Shown: positions 48,611 through 58,076 of the stretch, piece by piece
Position numbering within the stretch: position 1 is the first letter of the stretch
How the letters are laid out: the number at the start of each line of letters is the position of its first letter
Assembly: GCA_029945725.1 (NCBI GenBank)
Contig: JAQSDB010000008.1
Location: 310,001 to 374,000, forward strand
Origin: a bacterium
GTDB lineage: Bacteria; Pseudomonadota; Gammaproteobacteria; Pseudomonadales; Moraxellaceae
Direction of reading: 5' to 3'
DNA: 64,000 nucleotides
The notes under the pieces: generated by a model
The model's database searches: none
Told to the model about the DNA's origin: nothing
What the model saw: the letters and a program-made list of their open reading frames with translations, nothing else
Translations under genes and position numbers: made by a program

Positions 48611-48677
48611 GCACCCTGGCGGCACCCCTCGCTCCCACAAAGGCACCATAAAAAAGCAGGCGGCATTCTACCGCACC
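48611..48677 (-). promoter_or_regulatory. Four GCACC half-sites upstream of the glnA promoter, possible NtrC array
   Basis: GCACC occurs at 48611, 48622, 48643 and 48673 on the + strand, all in the same orientation, 11, 21 and 30 bases apart and 32 to 99 bases upstream of the sigma-54 promoter. GCACC is one arm of the NtrC palindrome. No complete dyad is seen, so binding is only suggested; the near-helical spacing is what draws attention. Confidence 0.4.
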
Positions 48678-48684
48678 AAATTGG

Positions 48685-48921
48685 TTATTTCCGGCCAACT
48701 TGAATCAGCAGATGAATTTCGTTTTCTATCGTCTCTGTCGTCAGTACGGCATGTCCGTGGATGCGGCACCAGGCAGGGATATCGTGCATAACGCCCGGAT
48801 CTGTTGCGATAACCAGCAGTTTATCGCCAATCTGCAGGCGATTGACCGCATCCTGAGTGCGAATCACCGGCAAGGGGCAAAGCAGGCGTCGCGCGTTAAG
48901 TTGGTGCACTACTTCATTCAT
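48685..48921 (-). CDS. TusA-family sulfur carrier
   Basis: A 78-residue TusA-like protein. The persulfide Cys lies in RRLLCPLPVIRTQDAV (CPxP motif at about residues 15-18). Family members relay sulfur from cysteine desulfurase to tRNA thiolation or other enzymes. Its ATG shares a base with the stop of the PP-loop gene upstream, indicating coupled expression. The pairing suggests it is the sulfur donor for that enzyme. Confidence 0.88.
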   Translation of the reverse strand: MNEVVHQLNARRLLCPLPVIRTQDAVNRLQIGDKLLVIATDPGVMHDIPAWCRIHGHAVLTTETIENEIHLLIQVGRK

Positions 48922-50024
48922 TACAGGTACCAGGCCTCGGGAACCTCGCCGGTTCGCAGGGGCACCACGCTCATCTGCCTGGCCACCCCGTTTTTAGCGA
49001 CGATCTCGACCTCGATGCTGTCGGCCTCGCGGCCCTGACTGAAACGGCCGGCAATACGCGCCGCCTGCACCAGATCATTCTCGTCCGGTACACCATCCAC
49101 CAGGGTCAGCGGGCCATTGTGGCTAAGAATGCGAATATGGGGAAAGTCGCGACGATACCCTTCCAGAAAATTATTCTCACCCTCTTCACGACCGACGATG
49201 AGCTTGTAATGCGGCGCCGGGCGCACATGGCGACCAACCTTGAGCAGCATGATGTCATCCAGCTCATAACGGCGCTCGCCGCGGGCGCTCCAGAGATCCG
49301 AGAGCTTGCGGGAATAGCTTTCGTCCGTCAGGAAGCAGCAGCCACCGGCAGGCTGCGCCCAGTCCGTGAAGCCGAACTGCTGCGCCAGCTCGACCTGCGG
49401 CTTGCGGCTGCGGCCGCTGAAGCCGTAAAGCCTGTCACGATCCACCCAGCCCTCACGTTCCGGCCTGGTAGGCGCCAGACGATGGGCGCAAAGCGGGCGC
49501 AGCAAGAGATCCTCGGCACCGGACTCGCGGGCAATCAGGGGCATGGTCATGGCGCGCTGTGATTTCGGGCGCTGCCCCACCACCTCACCCGTAATGATGA
49601 AGTCAAAACCCTGCCCCTGGGGAAGGCTGTCGGCAAAGTCACGGGCGCGATCAACGTAGCCCATGGCCTTGCCGACCATGAAAATCTTGCAGTCGAGACA
49701 AGGGTTCAGATTGGCGCCATAACCATGCTTCGGGTTCAGCACCACGTCCTTGTATTCTTCGGAAATATCGACGATGTGAAGCTTGATGCCCAGTTGCTCG
49801 GCGGCCCACAGGGCGTTGTTGCGCTTTTCCTTCTTCTGGGCCTGCTTGCGGATGGCATGCGTATGGCCTTCCACACAAAAGCCCGTAAAAAAATTGATCC
49901 CCTCAACCTCCACACCCTGCTCCTGCACGACGCGCACGGCCAAAAGCGAGTCCAGCCCCCCGGAAACAAGGGCAAGGGCACGGCGGCGCGGGGACGAAAC
50001 AGGAGCGGAGGAAGCAGCAGACAT
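48921..50024 (-). CDS. PP-loop ATPase, ThiI/MnmA-like, predicted tRNA or sulfur-transfer enzyme
   Basis: A 367-residue ATP-pyrophosphatase. The PP-loop LVSGGLDSLLA is at about residues 17-27. NPCLDCKIFM (about 107-116) carries a CxxC pair at the position where MnmA has its catalytic Cys, and GGCCFLTD holds two more cysteines. KVGRHVRPAPHYKLIVGREEGEN in the C-terminal part resembles the NFACT-R-like segment seen in this family. Often annotated as a tRNA 2-thiouridylate-type enzyme; the exact modification is not known. ATG 50024 is preferred because an apparent -10 box lies just upstream at 50059-50064, within the longer reading frame. TusA is encoded directly downstream. Confidence 0.78.
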   Translation of the reverse strand: MSAASSAPVSSPRRRALALVSGGLDSLLAVRVVQEQGVEVEGINFFTGFCVEGHTHAIRKQAQKKEKRNNALWAAEQLGIKLHIVDISEEYKDVVLNPKHGYGANLNPCLDCKIFMVGKAMGYVDRARDFADSLPQGQGFDFIITGEVVGQRPKSQRAMTMPLIARESGAEDLLLRPLCAHRLAPTRPEREGWVDRDRLYGFSGRSRKPQVELAQQFGFTDWAQPAGGCCFLTDESYSRKLSDLWSARGERRYELDDIMLLKVGRHVRPAPHYKLIVGREEGENNFLEGYRRDFPHIRILSHNGPLTLVDGVPDENDLVQAARIAGRFSQGREADSIEVEIVAKNGVARQMSVVPLRTGEVPEAWYL

Positions 50025-50058
50025 GGGAGCCGTTGAACAAGGAGGGGACAGGGCGCGC

Positions 50059-50064
50059 ATTATA
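50059..50064 (-). promoter_or_regulatory. Possible -10 box for the PP-loop/tusA pair
   Basis: A perfect TATAAT on the minus strand lies 35 bases before the chosen PP-loop start. No good -35 box was found at 16 to 18 bases. It also argues that in-frame ATGs further upstream are not used. Confidence 0.3.
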
Positions 50065-50230
50065 GAGTGCCTTGGGCAAAATCGCATGGGCGTATTGCAA
50101 GAATCATGGGCCCGGGAAATAAATCCCCGGCCGGCAAGCCGGGCCGCCACCCGCGGCCAAGATGGGCAGGAAAAACCGGCCATGACTCGCGTAGAATACG
50201 CCCGCCTCAGCCTGCTTACGAGATCGACTC

Positions 50231-50572
50231 ATGGACTGCATTTTCTGCAAAATCGCCAGCCAGCAGATTCCGGCCAGGGTAGCCTTCGAAAATGATCGCA
50301 TCATCGCCTTTCACGATCTTTTCCCGCAGGCGCCCACGCACATCCTTGTCATTCCAAAGACCCACTACAGCACCCTGAACGACGTGCCTGCCAGCGAGTC
50401 AGCGCTGCTGGGAGAGATGGTCCGTACGGCAATCCTGATTGCCCGTGAACTGGACTTTGCCGACAACGGTTATCGTGTCGTGATGAACTGCAACCAGGAT
50501 GGCGGACAAAGTGTCGATCATATCCACCTGCACCTGCTGGCGGGGCGCCAACTGACCTGGCCACCCGGCTGA
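50231..50572 (+). CDS. HIT-family (HINT-like) nucleotide hydrolase
   Basis: A 113-residue histidine-triad protein. DCIFCKIASQQIPARV opens it, FHDLFPQAPTHILVIPK follows, and the catalytic HIHLHLLAGR triad is near residue 97. HINT enzymes hydrolyse purine nucleoside phosphoramidates. It is divergent from the PP-loop gene and 49 bases ahead of coq7, the order also found in pseudomonads. Confidence 0.93.
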   Translation: MDCIFCKIASQQIPARVAFENDRIIAFHDLFPQAPTHILVIPKTHYSTLNDVPASESALLGEMVRTAILIARELDFADNGYRVVMNCNQDGGQSVDHIHLHLLAGRQLTWPPG

Positions 50573-50621
50573 AAACAGTACGCCGGCAACCGAAACAAGC
50601 CCCGTCCACAGGATGACTTCA

Positions 50622-51260
50622 ATGCGCCATTACTCACTGTTCGATCGTTTTATCACCGAAGCCGACAAGGCACTGCGCACGATTGCGCCCAATGCCTCGC
50701 AAGCCCATCGCGTCAGTCCCGCCAGCACACACACGGAAAGCATGCTGAGCACGGAAGAGCGCCGGCATACCGCCGGCCTGATGCGCGTTAATCACACGGG
50801 CGAAGTCTGCGCACAAGCGCTGTATCAGGGCCAGTCACTGACGGCACGGCTGCCCGATGTGCGCGCCGAAATGGAACGCGCCGCCATTGAAGAAGAAGAT
50901 CATCTGGTGTGGTGCGAGGAGCGGGTTACCGAACTGGGCTCGCACACGAGTTACCTCAATCCGCTGTGGTATGCCATGTCTTTCGGCATTGGTGCGGCGG
51001 CAGGGCTTGCCGGTGACAAATGGAGCCTCGGCTTTGTTGCCGAAACCGAGAAACAGGTCTGTGCCCACCTGCAAAGCCATATCGCCAGAGTTCCGGCACA
51101 AGATGAAAAAACACGCGCCATTATTGACCAGATGCATCATGACGAAGGCGAACACATGCAGATGGCATTAAAGGCCGGCGCTGCCGAACTACCGGCGCCA
51201 GTGAAAATGCTGATGGCGACAGTCGCCAAAATCATGACGTCTGCCGCGTATAAAATTTGA
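50622..51260 (+). CDS. coq7: 2-polyprenyl-3-methyl-6-methoxy-1,4-benzoquinone monooxygenase
   Basis: A 212-residue di-iron hydroxylase of ubiquinone synthesis. The iron ligands are seen in RVNHTGEVCAQALYQGQ, IEEEDHLVWC, VAETEKQV and MHHDEGEHMQMA. It hydroxylates demethoxyubiquinone in the inner membrane. ATG 50622 has AGGA eight bases upstream; ATG 50613 three codons earlier overlaps that site. A bidirectional terminator follows at 51289-51320. Confidence 0.95.
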   Translation: MRHYSLFDRFITEADKALRTIAPNASQAHRVSPASTHTESMLSTEERRHTAGLMRVNHTGEVCAQALYQGQSLTARLPDVRAEMERAAIEEEDHLVWCEERVTELGSHTSYLNPLWYAMSFGIGAAAGLAGDKWSLGFVAETEKQVCAHLQSHIARVPAQDEKTRAIIDQMHHDEGEHMQMALKAGAAELPAPVKMLMATVAKIMTSAAYKI

Positions 51261-51288
51261 GGGTTTCGCAGGTCCAGGGCATAAAAAA

Positions 51289-51320
51289 AGCGCGGCCTGC
51301 TGCACAGGCCGCGCTTTTTT
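51289..51320. terminator. Bidirectional terminator between coq7 and a lipoprotein gene
   Basis: An 11-base-pair stem AGCGCGGCCTG/CAGGCCGCGCT (51289-51299 with 51305-51315) is flanked by an A-run (51283-51289) and a T-run (51315-51320). It can stop transcripts from both converging genes. Confidence 0.9.
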
Positions 51321-51335
51321 ATTTCAGGCATTGCC

Positions 51336-51962
51336 TCAAAGCCAGCCGCTTTTCCTCAGCTGCGCCATGATGACAGAGATAAAACCCTTGAAATTCCGGG
51401 CCGCATCGCCTTCAAGCCGTGTTTTTGAATGGGCCTCCCACATCACCTGGCCCGTGGCTGCATCATAAAGCCGTGTTTCCACTACCGCCTTTCTTTCTAT
51501 AACCGGTGAGATTTCGCGAGGCTTGTCTGCACCTTCAAAGCCGGCAACCCAGGGGTCCTGCTCCCAGCCGACCCGGGCTCCTGCCGTACGCGCAGGGCTG
51601 TAGAGTGAAAACTCCGGACGATTCTCCTGAACAGCGCTCACTTCGTAACTCAGCAGGCGCGTCACCAGTACTCCTGTCACGCCCTCTGCCTTTACGCGTG
51701 CAGCCAGCTGATCCCGGGTGGGCTGCTTTTCTCCCGGAAACCAGTCACTGGCCAGCACCACCACCCTGCCCCTGGCCGCGAGACTTCTGGAAAAACCCTC
51801 TTCCATGGCCCTCTGGATTTCCGGCGTGGTATTGACGCCCAGAACGAGAACTTTTTTCATGGTGGCCGCCTCGGGCTTCTGGCTGGTCACATCATCAACC
51901 CTGGTCGTGCCGCACGCCGCCAGCATGGCGACCAGTGGCAGCAACATCAGAAAGCGCTTCAT
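51336..51962 (-). CDS. Lipoprotein, unknown function
   Basis: A 208-residue lipoprotein. The lipobox LAAC places the lipidated Cys at residue 17, followed by Gly-Thr-Thr, which favours outer-membrane sorting. The mature part has an alternating strand-helix pattern (KKVLVLGVNTTPEIQ, GVTGVLVTRLL, ETRLYDAATGQVMWEA), as in periplasmic domains that adopt a Rossmann-like or TolB-N-like fold. Its ATG overlaps the osmC stop (ATGA). No function can be assigned. Confidence 0.8.
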   Translation of the reverse strand: MKRFLMLLPLVAMLAACGTTRVDDVTSQKPEAATMKKVLVLGVNTTPEIQRAMEEGFSRSLAARGRVVVLASDWFPGEKQPTRDQLAARVKAEGVTGVLVTRLLSYEVSAVQENRPEFSLYSPARTAGARVGWEQDPWVAGFEGADKPREISPVIERKAVVETRLYDAATGQVMWEAHSKTRLEGDAARNFKGFISVIMAQLRKSGWL

Positions 51963-52396
51963 TCCGTTTTCCCCTGGCCATCTTCAATGATTTCATAATC
52001 GTGCGTGATCACCACGCCCGCCTGTCCCAGCATGATGGAAGCAGAGCAGTATTTATCCGCCGAAAGATCCACCGCCTTTTTCACCTGCACATCCTTGAGG
52101 CTGCGCCCCTTGAGAACGAAGTGCACATGGATCTTTGTAAAGACTGCCGGCACGGCATCCGCACGCTCAGCCACAAGTTCAGCCTCGCAGGAGGTCACCT
52201 CCTGCCGTGACTTTTTCAGAATGGTCATGACATCGAATGCCGTGCAACCGCCCATGCCCATCAGCAAAAGCTCCATGGGCCGCGGCCCCATGTTGCGGCC
52301 GCCGTATTCCGGCGCCCCGTCCACCACCACCGCATGGCCACTGCCGGATTCCGTCACGAACATGACACCGTCAACCCACTTTACTCTGGCTTTCAT
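51959..52396 (-). CDS. OsmC/Ohr-family protein
   Basis: A 145-residue peroxiredoxin-like OsmC. The two redox Cys lie in LLMGMGGCTAFDVM and DKYCSASIML, and GRNMGPRPMELLL is conserved. Such proteins reduce organic hydroperoxides. ATG 52396 directly follows a GGGAGTGGGA stretch that serves as ribosome site. It is divergent from crp, as in pseudomonads (the PA0653-vfr arrangement). Confidence 0.88.
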   Translation of the reverse strand: MKARVKWVDGVMFVTESGSGHAVVVDGAPEYGGRNMGPRPMELLLMGMGGCTAFDVMTILKKSRQEVTSCEAELVAERADAVPAVFTKIHVHFVLKGRSLKDVQVKKAVDLSADKYCSASIMLGQAGVVITHDYEIIEDGQGKTE

Positions 52397-52533
52397 TCCC
52401 ACTCCCTGCTCATTACCTGACCGCCAGTATCGGAAACTGGCTCGAATTCACACCCATAACATTTAATCCCGCGCAAAAGCTGTGATATGGTCGGAGACTA
52501 ATAACGATAACCGTCTACTAAAAGGACGCAGCC

Positions 52534-53169
52534 ATGGCCCGACTGCCGGTCAATGCTCACGTTCCAAACATTGATCACTTTCTGGATCAATGTCACCGGC
52601 GAAAATACCCGGCGCGGAGCACGATTATCTACGCTGGCGATGCCGGCGACACCCTCTATTTCATTACCTCCGGCTCTGTTTCGGTCGTCATCGAGGATGA
52701 TGAAGGCCGGGAAATGGTGGTGGCCTACCTGAATGCCGGTGATTTCTTCGGCGAAATGGGCCTGTTCGAGGACAAACCCGTACGCTCGGCCTGGATCAAG
52801 GCGAAGACCCTCTGCGAAGTGGCCGAGATCAGCTACCCGAAATTCAAGGAACTGGCCAAACAGGATGCCGGGCTTATCTTTGCCCTCTCCGCCCAGATGG
52901 CCGGGCGCCTGCGTGCTACCACGCGCAAGGTCGGCGACCTCGCTTTTCTGGACGTGACCGGTCGTGTTGCCCGCACCCTGCTGGATCTCTGCAAGCAGCC
53001 CGATGCCATGACCCACCCGGACGGCATGCAGATCAAGATCACCCGCCAGGAAATCGGCCGTATCGTGGGCTGCTCGCGCGAAATGGTCGGTCGCGTCCTG
53101 AAATCCCTGGAAGAGCAGGGACTGATCGGCGTAAAGGGGAAGACCATGGTGATTTACGGCACCCGCTGA
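52534..53169 (+). CDS. crp: cAMP-receptor protein, Crp/Vfr-type transcription factor
   Basis: A 211-residue regulator. The cyclic nucleotide pocket shows [19 protein letters not shown] with Arg84 and Ser85 contacting phosphate. A long dimer helix follows ([19 protein letters not shown]), and the C-terminal helix-turn-helix is [20 protein letters not shown]. The AAGGA ribosome site lies eight bases before ATG 52534. Sequence pattern matches Crp and Vfr. The gene is convergent with trpC across a strong terminator. Confidence 0.95.
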   Translation: MARLPVNAHVPNIDHFLDQCHRRKYPARSTIIYAGDAGDTLYFITSGSVSVVIEDDEGREMVVAYLNAGDFFGEMGLFEDKPVRSAWIKAKTLCEVAEISYPKFKELAKQDAGLIFALSAQMAGRLRATTRKVGDLAFLDVTGRVARTLLDLCKQPDAMTHPDGMQIKITRQEIGRIVGCSREMVGRVLKSLEEQGLIGVKGKTMVIYGTR

Positions 53170-53187
53170 TCCGCCCAGGCTCGATAC

Positions 53188-53226
53188 GCCCATAAAAAAG
53201 CCCGCATAGCGGGCTTTTTTATGGGC
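53188..53226. terminator. Bidirectional terminator between crp and trpC
   Basis: The inner stem GCCCGC/GCGGGC (53200-53205 with 53209-53214, loop ATA) is flanked by six A and six T, and the palindrome extends to GCCCAT/ATGGGC at 53188 and 53226. It can terminate crp on one strand and trpC on the other. Confidence 0.9.
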
Positions 53227-53236
53227 GTGACAACAT

Positions 53237-54046
53237 TCAGGCAAAGAACAGCTCGGCCAGTTTCTCGCCCGGCTCGGGCGCCCGCATGAAGGCTTCACCC
53301 ACCAGAAAGGCATGCACTTCGTGACCCCGCATCAGGTCCACATCGGCCGGCTTGTGGATGCCGCTTTCCGTGACCACACGGCGACCTGCCGGAATCCTGT
53401 CCAGCAGGCCCAGCGTGTTGTTCAGGCTGACCTCAAAGGTCTTGAGATTACGGTTGTTGATGCCGAGCAAGGCGCCCGGCAGCTGCAAGGCACGCTCCAG
53501 CTCGTCGCCGTCATGCACTTCCACCAGCACATCCAGTGAAAACTCGCGCGCACAGGCATTGAGCTCGTTAAGCTGGGCATCGCTGAGCGCCGAGACAATC
53601 AGCAACACGCAATCGGCATTGATCGCCCGCGCCTCCACCACCTGGTAGGGATCGATCAGGAAATCCTTGCGGATCACCGGCAACGTGCAGGCCGCCCGGG
53701 CTGCCTGCAGATAGGCATTGCTGCCCTGAAAGAAATCCACATCGGTAAGTACGGACAGGCAGGCGGCACCGGCTTTTTCATAGGAACGGGCAATATCGGC
53801 CGGACGGAAATCAGGACGGATCACGCCCTGGCTGGGCGAGGCTTTTTTGACCTCGGCGATCACGCCAGGCTTGCCGGCCGCAATCTTCTTTTCGATGGCA
53901 TTCTGGAAGCCGCGCACCGGATCGGCATGGCGCGCCGCTGCTTCCTGGTCCCCCAGGCTTTTGCGCCGGCGCCCGGCCGCGACTTCCTCGCGCTTGCGAT
54001 CAAGAATCTTCTGGAGAATGGTGGGTGTGGCAGAGGAAGCGCTCAT
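53237..54046 (-). CDS. trpC: Indole-3-glycerol-phosphate synthase
   Basis: A 269-residue TIM barrel. [15 protein letters not shown] opens it, [17 protein letters not shown] and [15 protein letters not shown] hold catalytic Lys residues, and [14 protein letters not shown] and [12 protein letters not shown] complete the site. It makes indole-glycerol phosphate in Trp synthesis. ATG 54046 is preferred; ATG 54052 is two codons upstream, and the 54187 start extends into noncoding-like sequence. It follows trpD by 79 bases. Confidence 0.95.
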   Translation of the reverse strand: MSASSATPTILQKILDRKREEVAAGRRRKSLGDQEAAARHADPVRGFQNAIEKKIAAGKPGVIAEVKKASPSQGVIRPDFRPADIARSYEKAGAACLSVLTDVDFFQGSNAYLQAARAACTLPVIRKDFLIDPYQVVEARAINADCVLLIVSALSDAQLNELNACAREFSLDVLVEVHDGDELERALQLPGALLGINNRNLKTFEVSLNNTLGLLDRIPAGRRVVTESGIHKPADVDLMRGHEVHAFLVGEAFMRAPEPGEKLAELFFA

Positions 54047-54125
54047 GAACATGCTCTTGAATAAAATAGGCAGTGGCATCGGCAGAGACGGGCCGACTGA
54101 AACCGCCCCATGAAAACCGGAAAAC

Positions 54126-55163
54126 TCAGGCGGATACCGACTGGGTGAATTCGCGCAGGTTGTCGAATTTTTCCAGTGCCTGGCCACTGTGGATCACATC
54201 CAGCGCCAGCGCCACGCCCTGTTTGAAATCCTTCGTGAGGCCGGCCACATAAATGCCGGCACCGGCATTCAGCGCAATCGTGTCCGCCGCTTTTTCCGCA
54301 TATTCGCCACGGCGCTTGCCAAGCGCATCACGAATCAGGGCCAGCGACTCCGAGGCGCCACTGACCGTCAACCCCACCAGACTCTGGCTCTTCAGACCGA
54401 CATCTTCAGGTGTCAGGGTGTATTCACGTATCTCGCCATTCTTCAGCTCGGCAACCTGTGATGTGGTGGCCAGGCTGAACTCGTCCAGCCCGTCTTTCGC
54501 ATGCACGATCAGGGCATGCTCACTGCCGAGTCGCTGCAGCACTTCCGCCAGCGGCCGACAGAGCTGGCCGTTGAAAACGCCGATGACGTGACGCTTCACG
54601 CCGGCCGGATTGGTCAGCGGTCCCAGGATATTGAAAATCGTGCGCAGGCCGACATCCTTGCGCGCCGTGATGGCATGCTTCATCGCCGCGTGATGATTGA
54701 CGGCAAACATGAAGCCGATACCGATATCGCGAATGCAGCGCGCCGTCTGCTCCGGGCTCAGGGACAGATTCAGTCCCGCCTCGGACAGCAGGTCGGCACT
54801 GCCGCTGCTGGAAGAAACAGCGCGACCGCCATGCTTGGCCACATGACCGCCGGCAGCCGCAATCACCATGGCCGATGCGGTCGACACATTGAACATGTTG
54901 GCGCCATCACCGCCGGTACCAACGATGTCCACGACATTGGGCAACTCCCCCAGAGACACCGGCACCATGAGTTCGCGCATGATGCGCACCGCGCCCTCGA
55001 TCTCGTCGAGCGATTCGCCCTTCATGCGCAGGCCCATCACGAAGGCGGCAATCTGTGCATCCGAACATTGTCCGGTCATGATGGCGCGCATCACGTCCTG
55101 CATCTGGGGCAGGGAGAGATCAATGCGGTCAACGATTTGTGCGAGCGCGGTCTTGATGTCCAT
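54126..55163 (-). CDS. trpD: Anthranilate phosphoribosyltransferase
   Basis: A 345-residue enzyme. [19 protein letters not shown] is the PRPP-binding signature near residue 80, [21 protein letters not shown] follows, and [12 protein letters not shown] is conserved. It joins anthranilate to PRPP. ATG 55163 lies two bases after the trpG stop, indicating coupled expression in a trpE-G-D-C operon. Confidence 0.96.
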   Translation of the reverse strand: MDIKTALAQIVDRIDLSLPQMQDVMRAIMTGQCSDAQIAAFVMGLRMKGESLDEIEGAVRIMRELMVPVSLGELPNVVDIVGTGGDGANMFNVSTASAMVIAAAGGHVAKHGGRAVSSSSGSADLLSEAGLNLSLSPEQTARCIRDIGIGFMFAVNHHAAMKHAITARKDVGLRTIFNILGPLTNPAGVKRHVIGVFNGQLCRPLAEVLQRLGSEHALIVHAKDGLDEFSLATTSQVAELKNGEIREYTLTPEDVGLKSQSLVGLTVSGASESLALIRDALGKRRGEYAEKAADTIALNAGAGIYVAGLTKDFKQGVALALDVIHSGQALEKFDNLREFTQSVSA

Positions 55164-55165
55164 GC

Positions 55166-55747
55166 TTATTTCCCGTCCAGAAAGTTTTTCAGGAGCTCGT
55201 GACCCTGCTCGGTGAGAATGGATTCCGGATGGAACTGCACGCCCTCAACCGCCAGTGTTTTATGACGCAGCCCCATGATTTCATCGACGGTGCCATCATC
55301 AAGCTGGGTCCATGCGGTGATTTCAAGGCAGTCCGGCAAGGAGTCTTTCTCGACAATGAGGGAGTGGTAACGCGTGGCAGTCAGGGGATTTTTCAGGCCG
55401 GAAAACACACCGGTATTCTTGTGATAAATCGGCGATGTCTTGCCGTGCATGACCTGCCGTGCACGAACAACCTTGCCGCCAAATACCTGCCCCAGCGCCT
55501 GATGCCCGAGACACACGCCGAGCAGGGGAATCCTGCCGGCAAAATGCCGGATCACTTCCATGGAAATGCCGGCTTCATTGGGCGAGCACGGCCCCGGTGA
55601 AATCACGATGCGCTCCGGCGCCATCGCCTCGATATCGGCAATCGTGATTTCATCATTGCGCACAACGCGTACGTCCTGACCCAGCTCGCCCAGATACTGG
55701 ACAATGTTGTAGGTAAAGGAATCGTAGTTATCAATCATCAGGATCAT
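55166..55747 (-). CDS. trpG: Anthranilate synthase glutamine amidotransferase component
   Basis: A 193-residue class I glutaminase. [18 protein letters not shown] holds the nucleophilic Cys near residue 79, and [16 protein letters not shown] supplies the His-Glu pair. It provides ammonia to TrpE. The start lies three bases after the trpE stop. A PabA function for the same protein is possible, as in many bacteria. Confidence 0.95.
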   Translation of the reverse strand: MILMIDNYDSFTYNIVQYLGELGQDVRVVRNDEITIADIEAMAPERIVISPGPCSPNEAGISMEVIRHFAGRIPLLGVCLGHQALGQVFGGKVVRARQVMHGKTSPIYHKNTGVFSGLKNPLTATRYHSLIVEKDSLPDCLEITAWTQLDDGTVDEIMGLRHKTLAVEGVQFHPESILTEQGHELLKNFLDGK

Positions 55748-55750
55748 GGC

Positions 55751-57235
55751 TTACTCCCCCATCTTGTCAGCGGTGGCGACTTCCGCCGCACGCATGAGTG
55801 CGCGGGCCTTGCTCAGGGTTTCCTGCCATTCCGATTCAGGCACGGAGTCGGCAACCACACCGGCTCCGGCCTGCACATGCATGACGCCGTCCTTGATCAC
55901 GGCGGTACGGATGGCAATTGCCGTATCCATATTGCCGTTCCAGCCAAGATAACCGACAGCGCCGCCATAAATGCCACGTTTCACCGGCTCCAGCTCGTCA
56001 ATGATCTGCATGGCGCGCACTTTCGGCGCGCCCGACAAGGTGCCTGCGGGCAACGTCGCACGCAGCACATCCATGGCCGTCACCTCCGGTTTCAGGGTGG
56101 CTTCCACATTGGAGACGATATGCATGACGTGGGAATAACGCTCCACTTTCATTTTTTCGGTAACGCGCACCTGGCCGGTCTGCGCGACACGACCGACATC
56201 GTTGCGTCCGAGATCAATCAGCATCAGGTGCTCGGCAATTTCCTTGGCATCGGCGAGCAGGTCGGCCTCAAGCGCCACATCAAGCTCCGGTGTCAGCCCG
56301 CGCTTGCGCGTACCGGCCAGTGGTCGCACCGTCACCACACCGTCCTCCATGCGCGCCAGGATTTCCGGGCTGGAGCCGACAATGGTGAGTTCGTCACTGC
56401 GCATGTAATACATATAGGGTGAAGGATTGAGATGACGCAGGGCGCGATAGAGCAGCATCGGTGAGGCCGTAAACGGCGCACTCATGCGCTGCGAAGGCAC
56501 CACCTGCATGACGTCGCCCGCCAGCACATAATCCTTGATGTGGTCGACGCCGCGCTTGAAGGCTTCCTGATCGAAGCTGGAAACAAAATCCGCTTCGCTC
56601 ACGGTCGTCTTCACACTGTCATGCATGGGGCGCGTATCCAGCGATGCGCGCAGGCGCACAACCAGCTCGTTCAGGCGCTGCTCGGCAATCGCCGGCGCAT
56701 CCGGCGCCGACGGATCAACGTGCGTGACGAGGAAAAGCTCGCCCCTGAGGTTGTCAAAAACCACCACATCCTCGGACAGCATCAGCTGGATGTCGGGCGA
56801 GCCGATCGGGTCCGGCTTGACGCAGGCCGCCAGTTTCTTTTCGACATAACGCACGCAGTCATAGCCGAAGAAACCGACAAGACCACCGGTAAACTTCGGC
56901 AGGCCGGGCAGCTCCGCCACGCGAAAGCGCTTCTGGAAATCCTCTACATACGCCAGAGGATCGGCTGCGGTAGCACGCTCCACTTCCTCGCCATCACGCG
57001 TCACCACTACCTCGTGGCCACGCACGGTCAGTACGGTGCGGGCCGGCAGGCCGATGATGGAATAACGGCCCCAGCGTTCGCCGCCCTGCACGGACTCGAA
57101 GAGATAGCTGAAGGGCGCATCGGCCAGCTTCAGGTAGACGGACAGGGGGGTATCAAGATCGGCAAGAACAACGCGCGCGACCGGCACGCGGTTATAACCC
57201 TGCCGGGACAGCTCAGCGAATGGGACGGAGGACAT
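55751..57235 (-). CDS. trpE: Anthranilate synthase component I
   Basis: A 494-residue chorismate-utilising enzyme. [19 protein letters not shown] near residue 30-48 contains the Trp feedback-site Ser region. [40 protein letters not shown] and [12 protein letters not shown] are catalytic motifs. ATG 57235 follows a leader peptide gene, trpL, at 57286-57333, suggesting attenuation by tryptophan. Confidence 0.97.
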   Translation of the reverse strand: MSSVPFAELSRQGYNRVPVARVVLADLDTPLSVYLKLADAPFSYLFESVQGGERWGRYSIIGLPARTVLTVRGHEVVVTRDGEEVERATAADPLAYVEDFQKRFRVAELPGLPKFTGGLVGFFGYDCVRYVEKKLAACVKPDPIGSPDIQLMLSEDVVVFDNLRGELFLVTHVDPSAPDAPAIAEQRLNELVVRLRASLDTRPMHDSVKTTVSEADFVSSFDQEAFKRGVDHIKDYVLAGDVMQVVPSQRMSAPFTASPMLLYRALRHLNPSPYMYYMRSDELTIVGSSPEILARMEDGVVTVRPLAGTRKRGLTPELDVALEADLLADAKEIAEHLMLIDLGRNDVGRVAQTGQVRVTEKMKVERYSHVMHIVSNVEATLKPEVTAMDVLRATLPAGTLSGAPKVRAMQIIDELEPVKRGIYGGAVGYLGWNGNMDTAIAIRTAVIKDGVMHVQAGAGVVADSVPESEWQETLSKARALMRAAEVATADKMGE

Positions 57236-57285
57236 GATGGCTCACTCAATAAACGGGCAAAGGGGGAAAGCTGTCGGTGGTGCAA

Positions 57286-57333
57286 TCACCATCGCCATCC
57301 ACGCCAACGCTTGTTCAGAGCCAGTCCCGTCAC
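57286..57333 (-). CDS. trpL: Trp operon leader peptide
   Basis: A GTG-started 15-codon frame on the minus strand encodes MTGLALNKRWRGWRW, with three Trp in the last six residues, ending in TGA 57286-57288. CAGG lies eight to ten bases before the GTG. It ends 50 bases before trpE. GTTG(GC)GTGG across the Trp codons can pair with CCACCGAC just after the stop, and GGTG/CACC is an overlapping alternative stem, as expected of an attenuator. A clear GC stem plus U-run is not seen, so the control could act on antitermination of another kind or on trpE translation. Attenuation of trpE is known in Pseudomonas putida. Confidence 0.7.
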   Translation of the reverse strand: MTGLALNKRWRGWRW

Positions 57334-57377
57334 GATAAAAACCTGAAATATTGGAAACACAATGCAGGGGTCGAAGG

Positions 57378-58040
57378 TTAAAGCAGCTCCAGCAGGGATT
57401 CAACCAGCCAGTCCGGCCCGGCCGCCGTCACCGGCTCACCGTGGTTGTAGCCATAGGGCACCGCCAGCACCGGCACCTGTGCCGCCCGGGCCGCTTCTAT
57501 GTCGTTGCGCGAATCGCCCACCATCAGCGCCTGCGCGGCCGGAATCCCGAAATGCCGAAGGCAGTGCAGCAGCGGTTCCGGATGCGGTTTCTTGTGCACC
57601 AGCGAATCCCCCCCCAGCAGCAGGTCGAAGGATTCGATCAGGTTCAACGCCTCCAGCAGGGCTTTCGCCGGGGCATAGGGCTTGTTGGTGACACAGGCCA
57701 GGTAAACGCCGGCGCTGCGGCAGGCCGCCAGCAACTCGGGCACGCCCGCATAGACGGTACTGACCTCGCAAACGGATTCCTGATAACGCGCCATAAAACG
57801 CGCCAGCAAGGCATCGTGCATGGATGCCGGCCGGAGCTGATGCTCCAGCACACAATAGACCAGACGGGAAGCACCGCGGCCGACCCAGGTCTGCACCTGC
57901 ACCAGCGTGACGTCGGGCAAACCGAGATCGGCCAGGGCACGATTCAGCGACAGGGCAATATCGGCAACGGAATCCACCAGCGTACCGTCAAGATCAAGCA
58001 TGACCAGGCGCGGTGAAAACCCGAGAACAGAAAACAGCAT
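57378..58040 (-). CDS. gph: Phosphoglycolate phosphatase
   Basis: A 220-residue HAD hydrolase. MLDLDGTLVDS carries the nucleophile Asp, VTNKPYAPAKALLEAL is motif II/III, and MVGDSRNDIEAARAA holds the metal-binding Asp pair. It dephosphorylates 2-phosphoglycolate. It lies between rpe (36 bases upstream) and trpL-trpE, the pseudomonad order. Confidence 0.93.
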   Translation of the reverse strand: MLFSVLGFSPRLVMLDLDGTLVDSVADIALSLNRALADLGLPDVTLVQVQTWVGRGASRLVYCVLEHQLRPASMHDALLARFMARYQESVCEVSTVYAGVPELLAACRSAGVYLACVTNKPYAPAKALLEALNLIESFDLLLGGDSLVHKKPHPEPLLHCLRHFGIPAAQALMVGDSRNDIEAARAAQVPVLAVPYGYNHGEPVTAAGPDWLVESLLELL

Positions 58041-58076
58041 GGCAACTATCCGGAGCAGGATTACGGGAGCGCAGGC

